This document shows, one piece after another, positions 1 through 5,955 of a DNA stretch of 7,557 bases. The notes under the pieces were generated by a model. It did not search any database, was not told the DNA's origin, and was given only the letters and a program-made list of their open reading frames with translations. Made by a program: the position numbers and the translations under genes. Source of the DNA: an uncultured Coriobacteriaceae bacterium (GTDB lineage: Bacteria; Actinomycetota; Coriobacteriia; Coriobacteriales; Atopobiaceae); contig USBN01000052.1 in the NCBI GenBank assembly GCA_900552935.1, positions 1-7,557 of the forward strand. The letters run 5' to 3'. How positions within the stretch are numbered: position 1 is the stretch's first letter; every line of letters starts with the position of its first letter.

Positions 1-1228
1 CATCAAGCAGGGCAACGCCCTCGGCATCGACCCGCGCCGCATCACCTGGAAGCGCGTCGTCGACATGAACGACCGCCAGCTGCGCAACATCGTCTGTGGC
101 CTCGGCGGCGTCGCCAACGGTATGCCCCGCGAGGACGGCTTCGACATCACCGTCGCCTCCGAGGTCATGGCCTGCTTCTGCCTAGCCACCTCCATCGCGG
201 ACCTCAAGGCCCGCCTCGGCCGCATCGTGGTTGGTTACACCTTCGATCGCGCGCCCGTCACCGCGCATGACCTCCACGCCGAGGGCGCCATGACGGCGCT
301 GCTCAAGGATGCCGTCTCGCCTAACCTTGTCCAGACGCTCGAGCATACGCCCGCGTTCGTCCACGGCGGCCCCTTCGCTAACATCGCCCACGGCTGCAAC
401 TCCGTCATGGCGACCGACGTCGCGATGAAGCTCGGCGACTACGTCGTCACCGAGGCGGGCTTCGGCGCGGACCTCGGCGCCGAGAAGTTCTGCGACATCA
501 AGTGCCGCATGGCCGGGCTCACCCCAAGCGCCTGCGTGGTCGTCGCCACCGTGCGCGCCCTCAAGCACAACGGCGGCGTGCCCAAGACGGCGCTCTCCGA
601 GGAGAACCTCGAGGCCCTCGAGGCCGGCATGCCCAATCTCCTGCGCCACGTCACCAACATGCGCGAGGTCTTTGGCCTGCCCGTTGTCGTCGCCATCAAC
701 GCGTTCCCCATGGACACGAAGGCCGAGCTCGACCTCGTTGAGGCCAAGTGCCACGAGCTGGGCGTGAACGTCGCCCTGTCCGAGGTCTGGGCGAAGGGCG
801 GCGAGGGTGGCCTGGCCCTCGCCGAGGAGGTCGGGCGCCTGTGCGACGAGCCCAGCGAGTTCACGCAGGCCTATGAGCTCGGCGGTATCCGCGAGACCAT
901 CGACGCCATCGCCCGCCGCGTCTACCACGCTGACGGCGCCGACTTCACGCCGGCTGCCGCCAAGCAGATCGCGCAGCTCGAGGAGCAGGGCTTCACGAAC
1001 ATGCCCGTCTGCATGGCCAAGACCCAGTACTCCTTCTCCGACGACGCCAAGAAGCTGGGCGCCCCCGAGGGCTTCCGCATCACGGTCCGCTCGGTGAAGG
1101 TCTCCGCCGGTGCCGGCTTTATCGTTGCCCTCACGGGTGACATCATGACGATGCCGGGTCTGCCCAAGCGCCCCGCCGCGGAGAACATCGATGTCGACGA
1201 GGACGGCCGCATCACCGGCCTTTTCTAG
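1..1228 (+). CDS. fhs: Formate--tetrahydrofolate ligase, C-terminal part (5' end outside window)
   Basis: ATP-dependent cytosolic ligase that joins formate to tetrahydrofolate to give 10-formyl-THF, the entry of formate into the one-carbon pool. The reading frame is open from base 2 with no start codon; the first in-frame ATG (65) is internal, because family sequence (TWKRVVDMNDRQLRNIV) already runs across it. About 408 residues are visible; the family is usually near 556, so roughly the first quarter is missing. Characteristic blocks are GLGG followed by GFDITVASEVMA (about 100-175), FVHGGPFANIAHGCNS (355-405), the TEAGFGADLGAEKF stretch (450-490), KHNGGVPKTALS (560-600) and the C-terminal CMAKTQYSFSDD (about 1010-1050) with TGDIMTMPGLPKRPAAE near the end. 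No broken frame or missing block was seen. Stop TAG is at 1226-1228; fchA follows after 16 nt. Identity is very secure from the family motifs. Confidence 0.97.
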   Translation, partial: IKQGNALGIDPRRITWKRVVDMNDRQLRNIVCGLGGVANGMPREDGFDITVASEVMACFCLATSIADLKARLGRIVVGYTFDRAPVTAHDLHAEGAMTALLKDAVSPNLVQTLEHTPAFVHGGPFANIAHGCNSVMATDVAMKLGDYVVTEAGFGADLGAEKFCDIKCRMAGLTPSACVVVATVRALKHNGGVPKTALSEENLEALEAGMPNLLRHVTNMREVFGLPVVVAINAFPMDTKAELDLVEAKCHELGVNVALSEVWAKGGEGGLALAEEVGRLCDEPSEFTQAYELGGIRETIDAIARRVYHADGADFTPAAAKQIAQLEEQGFTNMPVCMAKTQYSFSDDAKKLGAPEGFRITVRSVKVSAGAGFIVALTGDIMTMPGLPKRPAAENIDVDEDGRITGLF

Positions 1229-1244
1229 GGAGTCACCCCAGTTC

Positions 1245-1877
1245 ATGAGTGTTTCTATGACCGAGAAGACCTGCGCGGAGTTCTCCGAGCGCCTGGCCGC
1301 CCGGGAGCCCGTCCCGGGCGGCGGCGGGGCCTCCGCCTACGTGGGGGCGCTGGGAACGGCGCTCTGCACGATGGTCTGCCGCTTTACCGAGGGCAAGCCC
1401 GCCTACGCCGCGCATGACGAGAGCATCCACCACACGATCGCCGCGACCGACCGTATCCGCCACGAGCTCCTCGTCCTGATGGACGAGGACGCCCGCGCGT
1501 ATGCGGCGGTCTCGGCTGCCTACGCGATCGATCGCGACGACCCGCGCCGCGCGGATGCCATCGAGGCGGCCCTCCATGAAGCGGCGCTTCCGCCGTATCG
1601 CATCATGGTGGCCTGCGCCCGCTCGCTGGCACTTCTAGAGGAGCTGGGAGACCACGTGTCACGCCTGCTCATCTCGGACGTGGCGTGTGGCGCGCAGCTT
1701 TGCCGAGCCGCCCTCATGAGCGCGAGCCTCACGCTCTATGCCAACACTACCGCCATGGTCGATCGCAAGCGTGCCTATGAGCTCGAGGAGGAGTGCGAGG
1801 AACTGCTCGAGCACTGGCTGCCTCGGGCGGACGCCCTGGCTGACGCCGCCGCACGCGCGGTGAGGGGGAGGGGTTAG
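1245..1877 (+). CDS. fchA: Methenyltetrahydrofolate cyclohydrolase (FTCD C-terminal domain family)
   Basis: A 210-residue protein of the formiminotransferase-cyclodeaminase C-terminal family; stand-alone members act as methenyl-THF cyclohydrolase (FchA), and related ones as formimidoyl-THF cyclodeaminase. Seen: the glycine-rich segment PVPGGGGASAYVGALGTAL at residues 22-40, matching the family's PTPGGGSxAA motif, and MDEDARAY at 79-86, matching the DEDAxA motif; the rest is Ala-rich helix, as expected for this all-helical fold. Length is normal. The ATG at 1245 was chosen because AGGGAG (1227-1232), overlapping the fhs stop, lies 12 nt upstream; an in-frame ATG at 1257 would be too far from it, and starts before 1228 would overlap fhs. 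The place between fhs and folD argues for the cyclohydrolase role rather than histidine degradation, since no formiminotransferase or hut gene is visible. The folD start follows the stop after 1 nt. Confidence 0.88.
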   Translation: MSVSMTEKTCAEFSERLAAREPVPGGGGASAYVGALGTALCTMVCRFTEGKPAYAAHDESIHHTIAATDRIRHELLVLMDEDARAYAAVSAAYAIDRDDPRRADAIEAALHEAALPPYRIMVACARSLALLEELGDHVSRLLISDVACGAQLCRAALMSASLTLYANTTAMVDRKRAYELEEECEELLEHWLPRADALADAAARAVRGRG

Positions 1878-1878
1878 C

Positions 1879-2748
1879 GTGGCGAAGCTTCTCAAGGGTG
1901 CACCCGTCGCGGCGAGGCTTACGGAGGAGACTGCTGCCCGCGCGGCGGAGCTCGGCTCCTGCGGTATCGTGCCCACGCTCTGCCTGATCCGCGTGGGCGA
2001 GCGCGCCGACGACCTCTCCTACGAGCGAGGCCTGCTCAAGCGCGCCGCGTCTGCCGGTGTTGACGTGCGCAAGGTTGTGCTTGACCCTACCTGCTCGCAA
2101 GGCGAGCTCATGGCCGCCATCTTTGCCGCTAACGAGGACCCGGCCGTCCACGGCATCCTGATGTTTCGTCCCCTTCCCGCCTCGCTCGACGAGGTGGCCG
2201 CTTGCGAGGCAATCGCTCCCGAGAAGGACGTCGACTGCCTTACCTCGACATCGCTCGCTCGCGTCTTCACCGACTCCGGCGAGGGTTACGCCCCGTGCAC
2301 AGCGGATGCGGTCATGCACCTGCTCTCCGCTGCCGGCGTGTCGCTCGAGGGCGCTCGCGTGACCGTGGTGGGCCGCTCGCTCGTGATCGGCAGGCCCGTC
2401 GCGATGATGCTCCAGGCCGCGAACGCCACCGTGACGATGTGCCACTCCAAGACGCGGGACCTTGCGCGGTGCTGTCACGAGGCGGACGTGCTCGTGGTCG
2501 CCTGCGGGCGGGCACGCATGGTGGGCGCGGACTGCGTGCGTCCCGGCCAGGTGGTCGTCGACGTGGGTATCAACTGGGACGAGAGCGCTGGCAGGCTCGT
2601 CGGCGACGTCGACTTCGGCGCCGTGGAGCCCGTCGTCGACGCCATAACGCCCGTTCCCGGTGGGGTGGGCTCGCTCACCACCGCCGTTCTTATGAAGCAT
2701 GTCGTGCAGGCGGCGGAGCGTGCCGCGGCCCGCACTAAGGGGGAATAG
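1879..2748 (+). CDS. folD: Methylene-THF dehydrogenase FolD, apparently without cyclohydrolase catalytic residues
   Basis: A 289-residue NAD(P)-dependent 5,10-methylene-THF dehydrogenase, normal family length. Seen: catalytic-domain Tyr48 in DDLSYERG; HGILMFRPLP (91-100); KDVD (116-119), where Asp119 is the folate-binding Asp; Rossmann segment VVGRSLVIGRP (163-173); CHSKTRDL (188-195); VVDVGIN (226-232); GDVDF (242-246); TPVPGGVGSLT (257-267). Odd: ungapped alignment from memory to bifunctional FolD (YxxxKxKA and HGxxVQLPLP) puts Leu52 where the catalytic Lys should be (Lys56 in human MTHFD1) and Phe96 where Gln100 should be. In bifunctional enzymes that Lys is needed for cyclohydrolase activity, so this is probably a dehydrogenase only, with FchA from the previous gene doing the other step. 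PGGVGS replaces the usual PGGVGP. The start is GTG 1879, one base after the fchA stop, with the G-rich Shine-Dalgarno at about 1862-1873; the next in-frame ATG lies 77 codons in and would remove Tyr48. Cofactor preference cannot be read safely. Confidence 0.94.
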   Translation: MAKLLKGAPVAARLTEETAARAAELGSCGIVPTLCLIRVGERADDLSYERGLLKRAASAGVDVRKVVLDPTCSQGELMAAIFAANEDPAVHGILMFRPLPASLDEVAACEAIAPEKDVDCLTSTSLARVFTDSGEGYAPCTADAVMHLLSAAGVSLEGARVTVVGRSLVIGRPVAMMLQAANATVTMCHSKTRDLARCCHEADVLVVACGRARMVGADCVRPGQVVVDVGINWDESAGRLVGDVDFGAVEPVVDAITPVPGGVGSLTTAVLMKHVVQAAERAAARTKGE

Positions 2749-2749
2749 C

Positions 2750-3424
2750 ATGACCGAAGATCTCAGGGCCCAGACCGACGCCGAGGTGGCGCAGTCCGCG
2801 CCTGTCGTCGTAACGCCCACCGCCGTGTGCCCGGTGTCCGGCAAGGCCGGCCACGTCGCCGGCGTCGACCGGCCGCGCATCGAGGCCGCCGTCCGCGAGC
2901 TGCTCATCGGCATCGGCGAGGACCCGGATCGCCCGGGCCTCGTGGGCACGCCGGACCGCGTGGCGCGCGCGTGCGAGGAGCTCTTCTCGGGCCTGGCGGA
3001 CGACCCGGCCCGCCATCTGCGCAAACAGTTCCACGAGGAGGGCAACGAGGAGCTTGTCGTCATGCGCGACATCCCGTTCCACTCCATGTGCGAGCATCAC
3101 ATCCTGCCGTTCATCGGCCGCGCGCACGTCGCCTACATCCCGCGCGACGGCCGCATCACGGGTCTCTCGAAGATCGCGCGCTGCGTGGCGGGCTTCGCCG
3201 CCCGCCCCCAGCTCCAGGAGCGTCTCACCGGTCAGGTGGCCGACGCCATGATGGCCGAGCTCGACCCCGTGGGCGTTATGGTCGTCATCGAGGCGGAGCA
3301 CACCTGCATGACGATGCGCGGCATCCGTGCTGCCGGAGCCATGACCGTCACGAGCGCCGTCCGCGGCGCGCTCAAGACCGACAATAAGACCCGTGAGGAG
3401 GCCCTTCGCCTCCTTGGCAGGTAG
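2750..3424 (+). CDS. folE: GTP cyclohydrolase I (type IA)
   Basis: A 224-residue cytosolic enzyme that turns GTP into 7,8-dihydroneopterin triphosphate plus formate, the first step of pterin and folate synthesis. Seen: DRPGLVGTPDRVARA (60-74); the catalytic and zinc-binding block FHSMCEHHILPF (110-121) with Cys114 and His117; ITGLSKIAR (136-144); ARPQLQERLTGQVADAM (151-167); EAEHTCMTMRGIR (181-193), with Cys186 as the third zinc ligand; the TVTSA block (199-203). All zinc ligands of the IA family are present. Residues 1-39 are a poorly conserved, probably flexible tail; overall length equals that of the E. coli enzyme (about 222). Start ATG 2750 has AAGGGGGAA (2737-2745) just upstream, overlapping the end of folD, and is 1 nt after the folD stop; an earlier in-frame start at 2699 would overlap folD by about 50 nt without need. 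Formate released here could in principle be reused by Fhs in the same operon (inference). Confidence 0.97.
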   Translation: MTEDLRAQTDAEVAQSAPVVVTPTAVCPVSGKAGHVAGVDRPRIEAAVRELLIGIGEDPDRPGLVGTPDRVARACEELFSGLADDPARHLRKQFHEEGNEELVVMRDIPFHSMCEHHILPFIGRAHVAYIPRDGRITGLSKIARCVAGFAARPQLQERLTGQVADAMMAELDPVGVMVVIEAEHTCMTMRGIRAAGAMTVTSAVRGALKTDNKTREEALRLLGR

Positions 3425-3484
3425 CGTGCGCCAGGCTCTCGTTCGCCGTCCGCGCCCGACCCTTCGCGTGCCGCCCTCCGCCAC

Positions 3485-3496
3485 CAGGCGCGAGGC
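3485..3496. repeat. Left copy of 12-bp inverted repeat flanking folC
   Basis: caggcgcgaggc at 3485-3496 is the exact reverse complement of gcctcgcgcctg at 4988-4999 on the other side of folC. It lies in the 107-nt folE-folC spacer (3425-3531), which otherwise shows no clear promoter, terminator or gene. Both spacers also share the direct 10-mer cccttcgcgt (3460-3469 and 5060-5069). Chance in very GC-rich spacers is a real alternative. Confidence 0.35.
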
Positions 3497-3531
3497 GCGG
3501 CCGTGCCCCCTTCCTGAGGAGTTCCTTGCAC

Positions 3532-4977
3532 ATGTATCAGATTCCGTTTGAGATTCCCTCCTACACCTTCGACGAGGCGATGGAGAGGCTTCACGCCACC
3601 AAGAAGTTCGGCATCCAGCCCCTGCTCGAGAGCGTCGAGGACATGCTCGCAGAGCTCGGCAATCCGGATGACCATTTCGAGAGCGTTCAGATCGCAGGCA
3701 CCAACGGTAAGACCTCGACCTCGCGCTATACCGCCGCGATCCTCATGGGGGAGGGCAAGCGCGTCGCCCTCTATACCTCGCCCGAGCTCGTATACCTCAC
3801 GGAGCGCATGGAGGTCATGGGCCGCCCTGTGAGCGAGGAGAGCTTCGCGCGTGGCATGGCGGCAGCCGTCACCTCAGGCGAGCGCGTGAACGCGCGCCGC
3901 AGCGCCGCGGGGGAGAGGCCCTATGACATCACGGAGTTCGACCTGCTCACCGTGGCCGCCCTCGTCGTCTTCGCCGAGGCGGGCGTTGACGTCGCCGTGC
4001 TCGAGTGCGGCATGGGCGGGCGCTGGGACGCGACGAGCGCCGCGCACAACATCAAGTCCGTCGCCGTCACGGGCATCGGACTCGATCACATGAGGATCCT
4101 CGGCGACACGCTCGAGGCCATCGCGGGCGAGAAGGCCGCCATCATCAAGCCCGGAAGGACCTGCGTCCTTGGCGTGGGCACGGCGACCCCGGCGAGCGTC
4201 GAGGACGTCTTCCTCGAGCGTTGCGCCGAAGCCGGCGTCACCCCGACGCTCCTGCGCCCCAGGGACCTCGCCGACGCCGCGGGCGAGATGCATCCGGGCG
4301 TCCCGCGCGAGCACGCGGACCTGCCGCACGCCTTCTACGAGGTCACGAGCCGTCCCACGAGGATTGGCGACAACCTCGTCCTCGACGTGGAGACCGGCGT
4401 GGGAGGCGCCGAGGTCCACGCGTACCGTGGCGTCTCGGCTCCCAAGCCCGGCTATCAGGCGGCGAACATCTCGTGCGCCGCCGCGCTGGCCGAGCACTAC
4501 CTCGGTTGCGCACTCGACGAGGAGAGTCTCCTTCGCTCCGTGGCCGCCTGTCCCACGCCGGGCCGCTTCGACCTCGTCTCGACCGAGCCGCCCGTGCTCA
4601 TCGACGCCTGCCACAACCCGCAGAGCGTCCAGACGTTCCTTGCCGCCGTGCGTGGCGTCGACCCGGACGTCACGAGCAGGCCGGCGCTTTTGTGCGCGGT
4701 CCTTGCCGATAAGGACGTCGAGGGCATCGTGGGGCTTCTCGCCCCGGAGTTCCCCGAGGTTTACGTCACGCGCACCCAGTCTGACCGCGCCCTCGCGCCC
4801 GCCGAGCTCGCTGGGATGTTCGAGCGCGCTGGGAAGGCGCCCAAGGCCGTGTTCGCGAGCGTCGAGGAGGCGCTGACCGCGCTCGAGGGCGTGTCACTCG
4901 TGGCTTGCGGCTCCATCACGACGGCGGGCGAGGTCGCAGGCGTCCTCAGGCCCGGAGTGCAAGGCGGCGAGGCCTAG
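3532..4977 (+). CDS. folC: Folylpolyglutamate synthase / dihydrofolate synthase
   Basis: A 481-residue ATP-dependent ligase of the Mur ligase superfamily that adds glutamate to folates (folylpolyglutamate synthase) and, in bifunctional members, glutamate to dihydropteroate. Seen: P-loop IAGTNGKTSTS (54-64); YTSPELVYLTERM (81-93), matching the TSPHL..NERI motif; the central block VLECGMGGRWDATSA (156-170); GIGLDHMRILG (181-191); GEKAAIIKPG (199-208); C-terminal domain PGRFDLV and the IDACHNPQS segment (357-365, with Asp358 and His361), then VLADKD near 393. The P-loop reads GKTS where typical FolC has GKGS, and DACHN replaces DGAHN; both are conservative, so I expect an active enzyme. Start ATG 3532 has GAGGAG (3516-3521) 10 nt upstream; TTG 3526 is in frame but only 4 nt from that site. 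It may be cotranscribed with folE over a 107-nt spacer or have its own promoter; neither is clear. Whether it has both activities cannot be decided. Confidence 0.93.
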   Translation: MYQIPFEIPSYTFDEAMERLHATKKFGIQPLLESVEDMLAELGNPDDHFESVQIAGTNGKTSTSRYTAAILMGEGKRVALYTSPELVYLTERMEVMGRPVSEESFARGMAAAVTSGERVNARRSAAGERPYDITEFDLLTVAALVVFAEAGVDVAVLECGMGGRWDATSAAHNIKSVAVTGIGLDHMRILGDTLEAIAGEKAAIIKPGRTCVLGVGTATPASVEDVFLERCAEAGVTPTLLRPRDLADAAGEMHPGVPREHADLPHAFYEVTSRPTRIGDNLVLDVETGVGGAEVHAYRGVSAPKPGYQAANISCAAALAEHYLGCALDEESLLRSVAACPTPGRFDLVSTEPPVLIDACHNPQSVQTFLAAVRGVDPDVTSRPALLCAVLADKDVEGIVGLLAPEFPEVYVTRTQSDRALAPAELAGMFERAGKAPKAVFASVEEALTALEGVSLVACGSITTAGEVAGVLRPGVQGGEA

Positions 4978-4984
4978 CCGCGCT

Positions 4985-5056
4985 GGTGCCTCGCGCCTGA
5001 ACGCGGAGGCCTGGTCGCGCTGTGCCTCGCTCCTGAGCGCGAAAGCCCGGCAGCGC
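4985..5056. repeat. Two adjacent 36-bp imperfect direct repeats downstream of folC
   Basis: Unit 1 (4985-5020) and unit 2 (5021-5056) sit exactly head to tail and agree at about 28 of 36 positions; shared cores are GTGCCTCGC, CCTGA, CGCG and a terminal GCGC. Weaker echoes of the unit (TTCGCGTCTGA and GCCTGACGCGGAG) continue to about 5092, as in a decaying tandem array. The region is non-coding on the + strand. A small open frame on the - strand crosses it, but I see no coding evidence for that frame. Confidence 0.5.
4988..4999. repeat. Right copy of 12-bp inverted repeat flanking folC
   Basis: gcctcgcgcctg is the exact reverse complement of 3485-3496, with folC between the two. It lies inside the first 36-bp direct repeat unit; the second unit carries a one-base variant at 5024-5035 (gcctcgctcctg). 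Confidence 0.35.
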
Positions 5057-5068
5057 CGGCCCTTCGCG
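5038..5068 (+). terminator. Strong hairpin in folC 3' region, possible transcript end without U-run
   Basis: cgcgaaagcccggc (5038-5051) pairs with gccggcccttcgcg (5055-5068): 14-bp arms with two mismatches and a 3-nt loop. It lies about 60 nt after the folC stop and before the next promoter, which fits a 3'-end or RNA-stabilising structure. No run of T follows, so intrinsic termination is uncertain; it may instead be a product of the GC-rich repeats. Confidence 0.35.
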
Positions 5069-5107
5069 TCTGAATTTGTGCCTGACGCGGAGACGTCCCC
5101 GGCCGCC

Positions 5108-5135
5108 TTGCCCGTCGCCCGATGGCTGGTACAAT
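5108..5135 (+). promoter_or_regulatory. Sigma70-type promoter for the zinc-ribbon membrane protein gene
   Basis: The -35 candidate is TTGCCC (5108-5113), then a 16-bp spacer, then -10 TACAAT (5130-5135) preceded by TGG (5127-5129), giving an extended -10. Transcription would start near 5142, leaving about 69 nt before the ATG at 5211. It is one of few AT-richer patches in the spacer and is correctly placed after the folC end structures. Confidence 0.65.
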
Positions 5136-5210
5136 CTCGTTCGTTGTGTCTTAAGTTGAGGACTGCCGTTGCTCGCGGTGAACGTCTCGTATGACAAAGG
5201 AGCTCGTCAC

Positions 5211-5642
5211 ATGTCCGACCTCATCGACCAGATTCTCACCCCCGAGGTGCGCATGGTGCTCTACCTCATGCTCGCCTGCGTCGTCATGCTCTACGTGCTC
5301 TCGATCGTCTACGTCATCCGCGACGCTCAGCGCCGTGGCGCAGAGCCCTGGTGGCTCTGGGCGATCATCTCCGTGATCCCCATCGTGGGCCTTCTCGCCT
5401 ACGTCATCCTTCGTCCCAGCTCCTACCTGGTCGACCGCGAGGAGCAGGACCTCGACATCGCGCTTCGCGAGCACCAGCTCTCGCACTACGGCATCTGCCC
5501 CAAGTGCGGCACGCCCATCGACAAGGACTTCATCGTGTGCCCCAACTGCAACACGCAGGTCCGCAACGTCTGCCCGACGTGCCACCGCCCGCTCAACGCG
5601 GACTGGAAGGTCTGCCCCTACTGCCGCACGCGCATCCAGTAG
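5211..5642 (+). CDS. Membrane protein with PLDc_N-like two-helix segment and C-terminal double zinc ribbon
   Basis: Function unknown; 143 residues. Seen: a short N-terminus; transmembrane helix 1 at about 15-36 (LYLMLACVVMLYVLSIVYVI); a basic, positively charged linker RDAQRRG (37-43); transmembrane helix 2 at about 47-67, in which PWWLWAIISVIPIVGLLAYV followed by LRPSSYL resembles the W..W..P..G...Y...RP pattern of the phospholipase D N-terminal-like (PLDc_N) segment. A charged linker (74-92) follows, then four CXXC knuckles: CPKC (96-99), CPNC (110-113), CPTC (121-124) and CPYC (135-138), a double zinc ribbon. No catalytic domain follows, so it is not a phospholipase. By the positive-inside rule, the basic linker between the helices should be cytoplasmic. 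Start ATG 5211 has a near-perfect AAAGGAG (5196-5202) 8 nt upstream; a longer in-frame start at 5169 lacks such a site. It is probably monocistronic, with its own promoter and terminator. Role in partner binding or membrane-associated regulation is only a guess. Confidence 0.88.
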   Translation: MSDLIDQILTPEVRMVLYLMLACVVMLYVLSIVYVIRDAQRRGAEPWWLWAIISVIPIVGLLAYVILRPSSYLVDREEQDLDIALREHQLSHYGICPKCGTPIDKDFIVCPNCNTQVRNVCPTCHRPLNADWKVCPYCRTRIQ

Positions 5643-5668
5643 CGCGCCTGCCCCATATGCAGCCTACG

Positions 5669-5697
5669 AGGCCTCGTCTTCGCGACGGGGCCTTTTT
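5669..5697 (+). terminator. Intrinsic terminator after the zinc-ribbon membrane protein gene
   Basis: aggcctcgtc (5669-5678) pairs with gacggggcct (5684-5693), 10 bp including one G-U, with loop ttcgc, followed by a T-run at 5693-5697. It starts 26 nt after the stop codon. This is a textbook rho-independent terminator and separates this gene from the thrS leader. Confidence 0.85.
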
Positions 5698-5826
5698 GCG
5701 AAATCTCCTGCTGGCGAGGGGCAATCATGTTGTCCGCCACGGCTGCAGTGAAGGGCGCTTTGTGGTAAACCTAGAGAGCTGTAAATGCGCGCGTTTGCCG
5801 CGCCGTCGTTCGAAAGGCTCCAACTG

Positions 5827-5871
5827 ATGCAGCTTTCGCTCGCACAGGGAACACGAACTCAGACTATCTAG
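5827..5871 (+). CDS. Putative 14-codon threonine leader peptide upstream of thrS
   Basis: The frame reads MQLSLAQGTRTQTI then TAG. Three of the last six codons are Thr (9, 11 and 13), using ACA, ACT and ACT; the roughly 20 Thr codons visible in thrS are all ACC or ACG. A Shine-Dalgarno-like GAAAGG (5812-5817) lies 9 nt before the ATG. An in-frame upstream ATG at 5785, with the weaker AGAGAG at 5773-5778, would give a 28-residue version with the same end. The stop codon abuts the first strong RNA helix of the leader, and a terminator lies about 50 nt downstream, as expected for a ribosome-sensed leader peptide. There is no independent evidence of translation; a chance short frame remains possible. 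Confidence 0.55.
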   Translation: MQLSLAQGTRTQTI

Positions 5872-5955
5872 GCGTCTGTCCCTTTCAGGGCCGCGAGGTC
5901 ATGTGACAGGCGCCCTATAACCGCCCCACCGCCGTCATGGCGCATGGGCGTTTTT
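5846..5955 (+). promoter_or_regulatory. Candidate threonine-responsive transcription attenuator of thrS
   Basis: Region 1 lies in the leader peptide codons: AGGGA (5846-5850) and CAGAC (5860-5864) can pair with the continuous region 2 GTCTGTCCCT (5874-5883), leaving the Thr-Arg-Thr codons (5851-5859) as a bulge. Region 2 can instead form a 10-bp helix: GGCGTCTGTC (5871-5880) with GACAGGCGCC (5905-5914), one G-U. These two helices exclude each other. CGCCC (5911-5915), in region 3, can also pair with GGGCG (5946-5950), the 3' arm of the terminator. A ribosome stalled at the Thr codons would cover region 1 and free region 2. How the 2:3 helix would disable the local terminator hairpin is not obvious by eye. 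The 5698-5826 part of the leader shows no convincing promoter. No T-box motif (UGGNACC) is present. Confidence 0.5.
5922..5955 (+). terminator. Intrinsic terminator inside the thrS leader
   Basis: The outer stem pairs CGCCCCA (5922-5928) with TGGGCG (5945-5950), with one bulged C. The inner stem pairs CGCC (5930-5933) with GGCG (5939-5942) across loop gtcat. Five T follow (5951-5955). It stands 35 nt before the thrS start, after the previous gene's own terminator, so it can only act on the thrS leader transcript. Confidence 0.7.

Noticed and set aside
1747..3087. 446-codon open frame on the - strand across folD and folE
   Set aside because: It is antisense to three well-supported genes, has biased composition and no family motifs.
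3425..3531. Terminator or promoter between folE and folC
   Set aside because: Only short GC-rich complementarities, no T-run and no convincing -10 element.
4946..5197. 83-codon frame on the - strand in the folC 3' spacer
   Set aside because: Its internal 12-residue repetition only reflects the 36-bp DNA repeat, it overlaps the folC end and the promoter, and no ribosome site was seen.
5169..5210. Longer N-terminus for the zinc-ribbon membrane protein
   Set aside because: The strong AAAGGAG at 5196-5202 is set for ATG 5211; the added 14 residues have no such site and no family support.
5727..5768. Another short frame, MLSATAAVKGALW, with GAGGGG 5 nt upstream
   Set aside because: It has only one Thr codon and lies far from the helices and terminator; nothing links it to Thr sensing. 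It cannot be ruled out as a translated upstream frame.
5760..5787. Possible thrS promoter TTGTGG...TAAATG
   Set aside because: The -10 match is poor and several equally weak alternatives exist in 5696-5790; no promoter can be chosen by eye.
5700..5955. T-box riboswitch upstream of thrS
   Set aside because: AGGGA...ACG...CGT...TCCCT (5846-5883) resembles the T-box antiterminator outline, but the tRNA-end-binding UGGNACC bulge is missing (only AC between the helices), and gtggtaaacc at 5762-5771 does not match it either.
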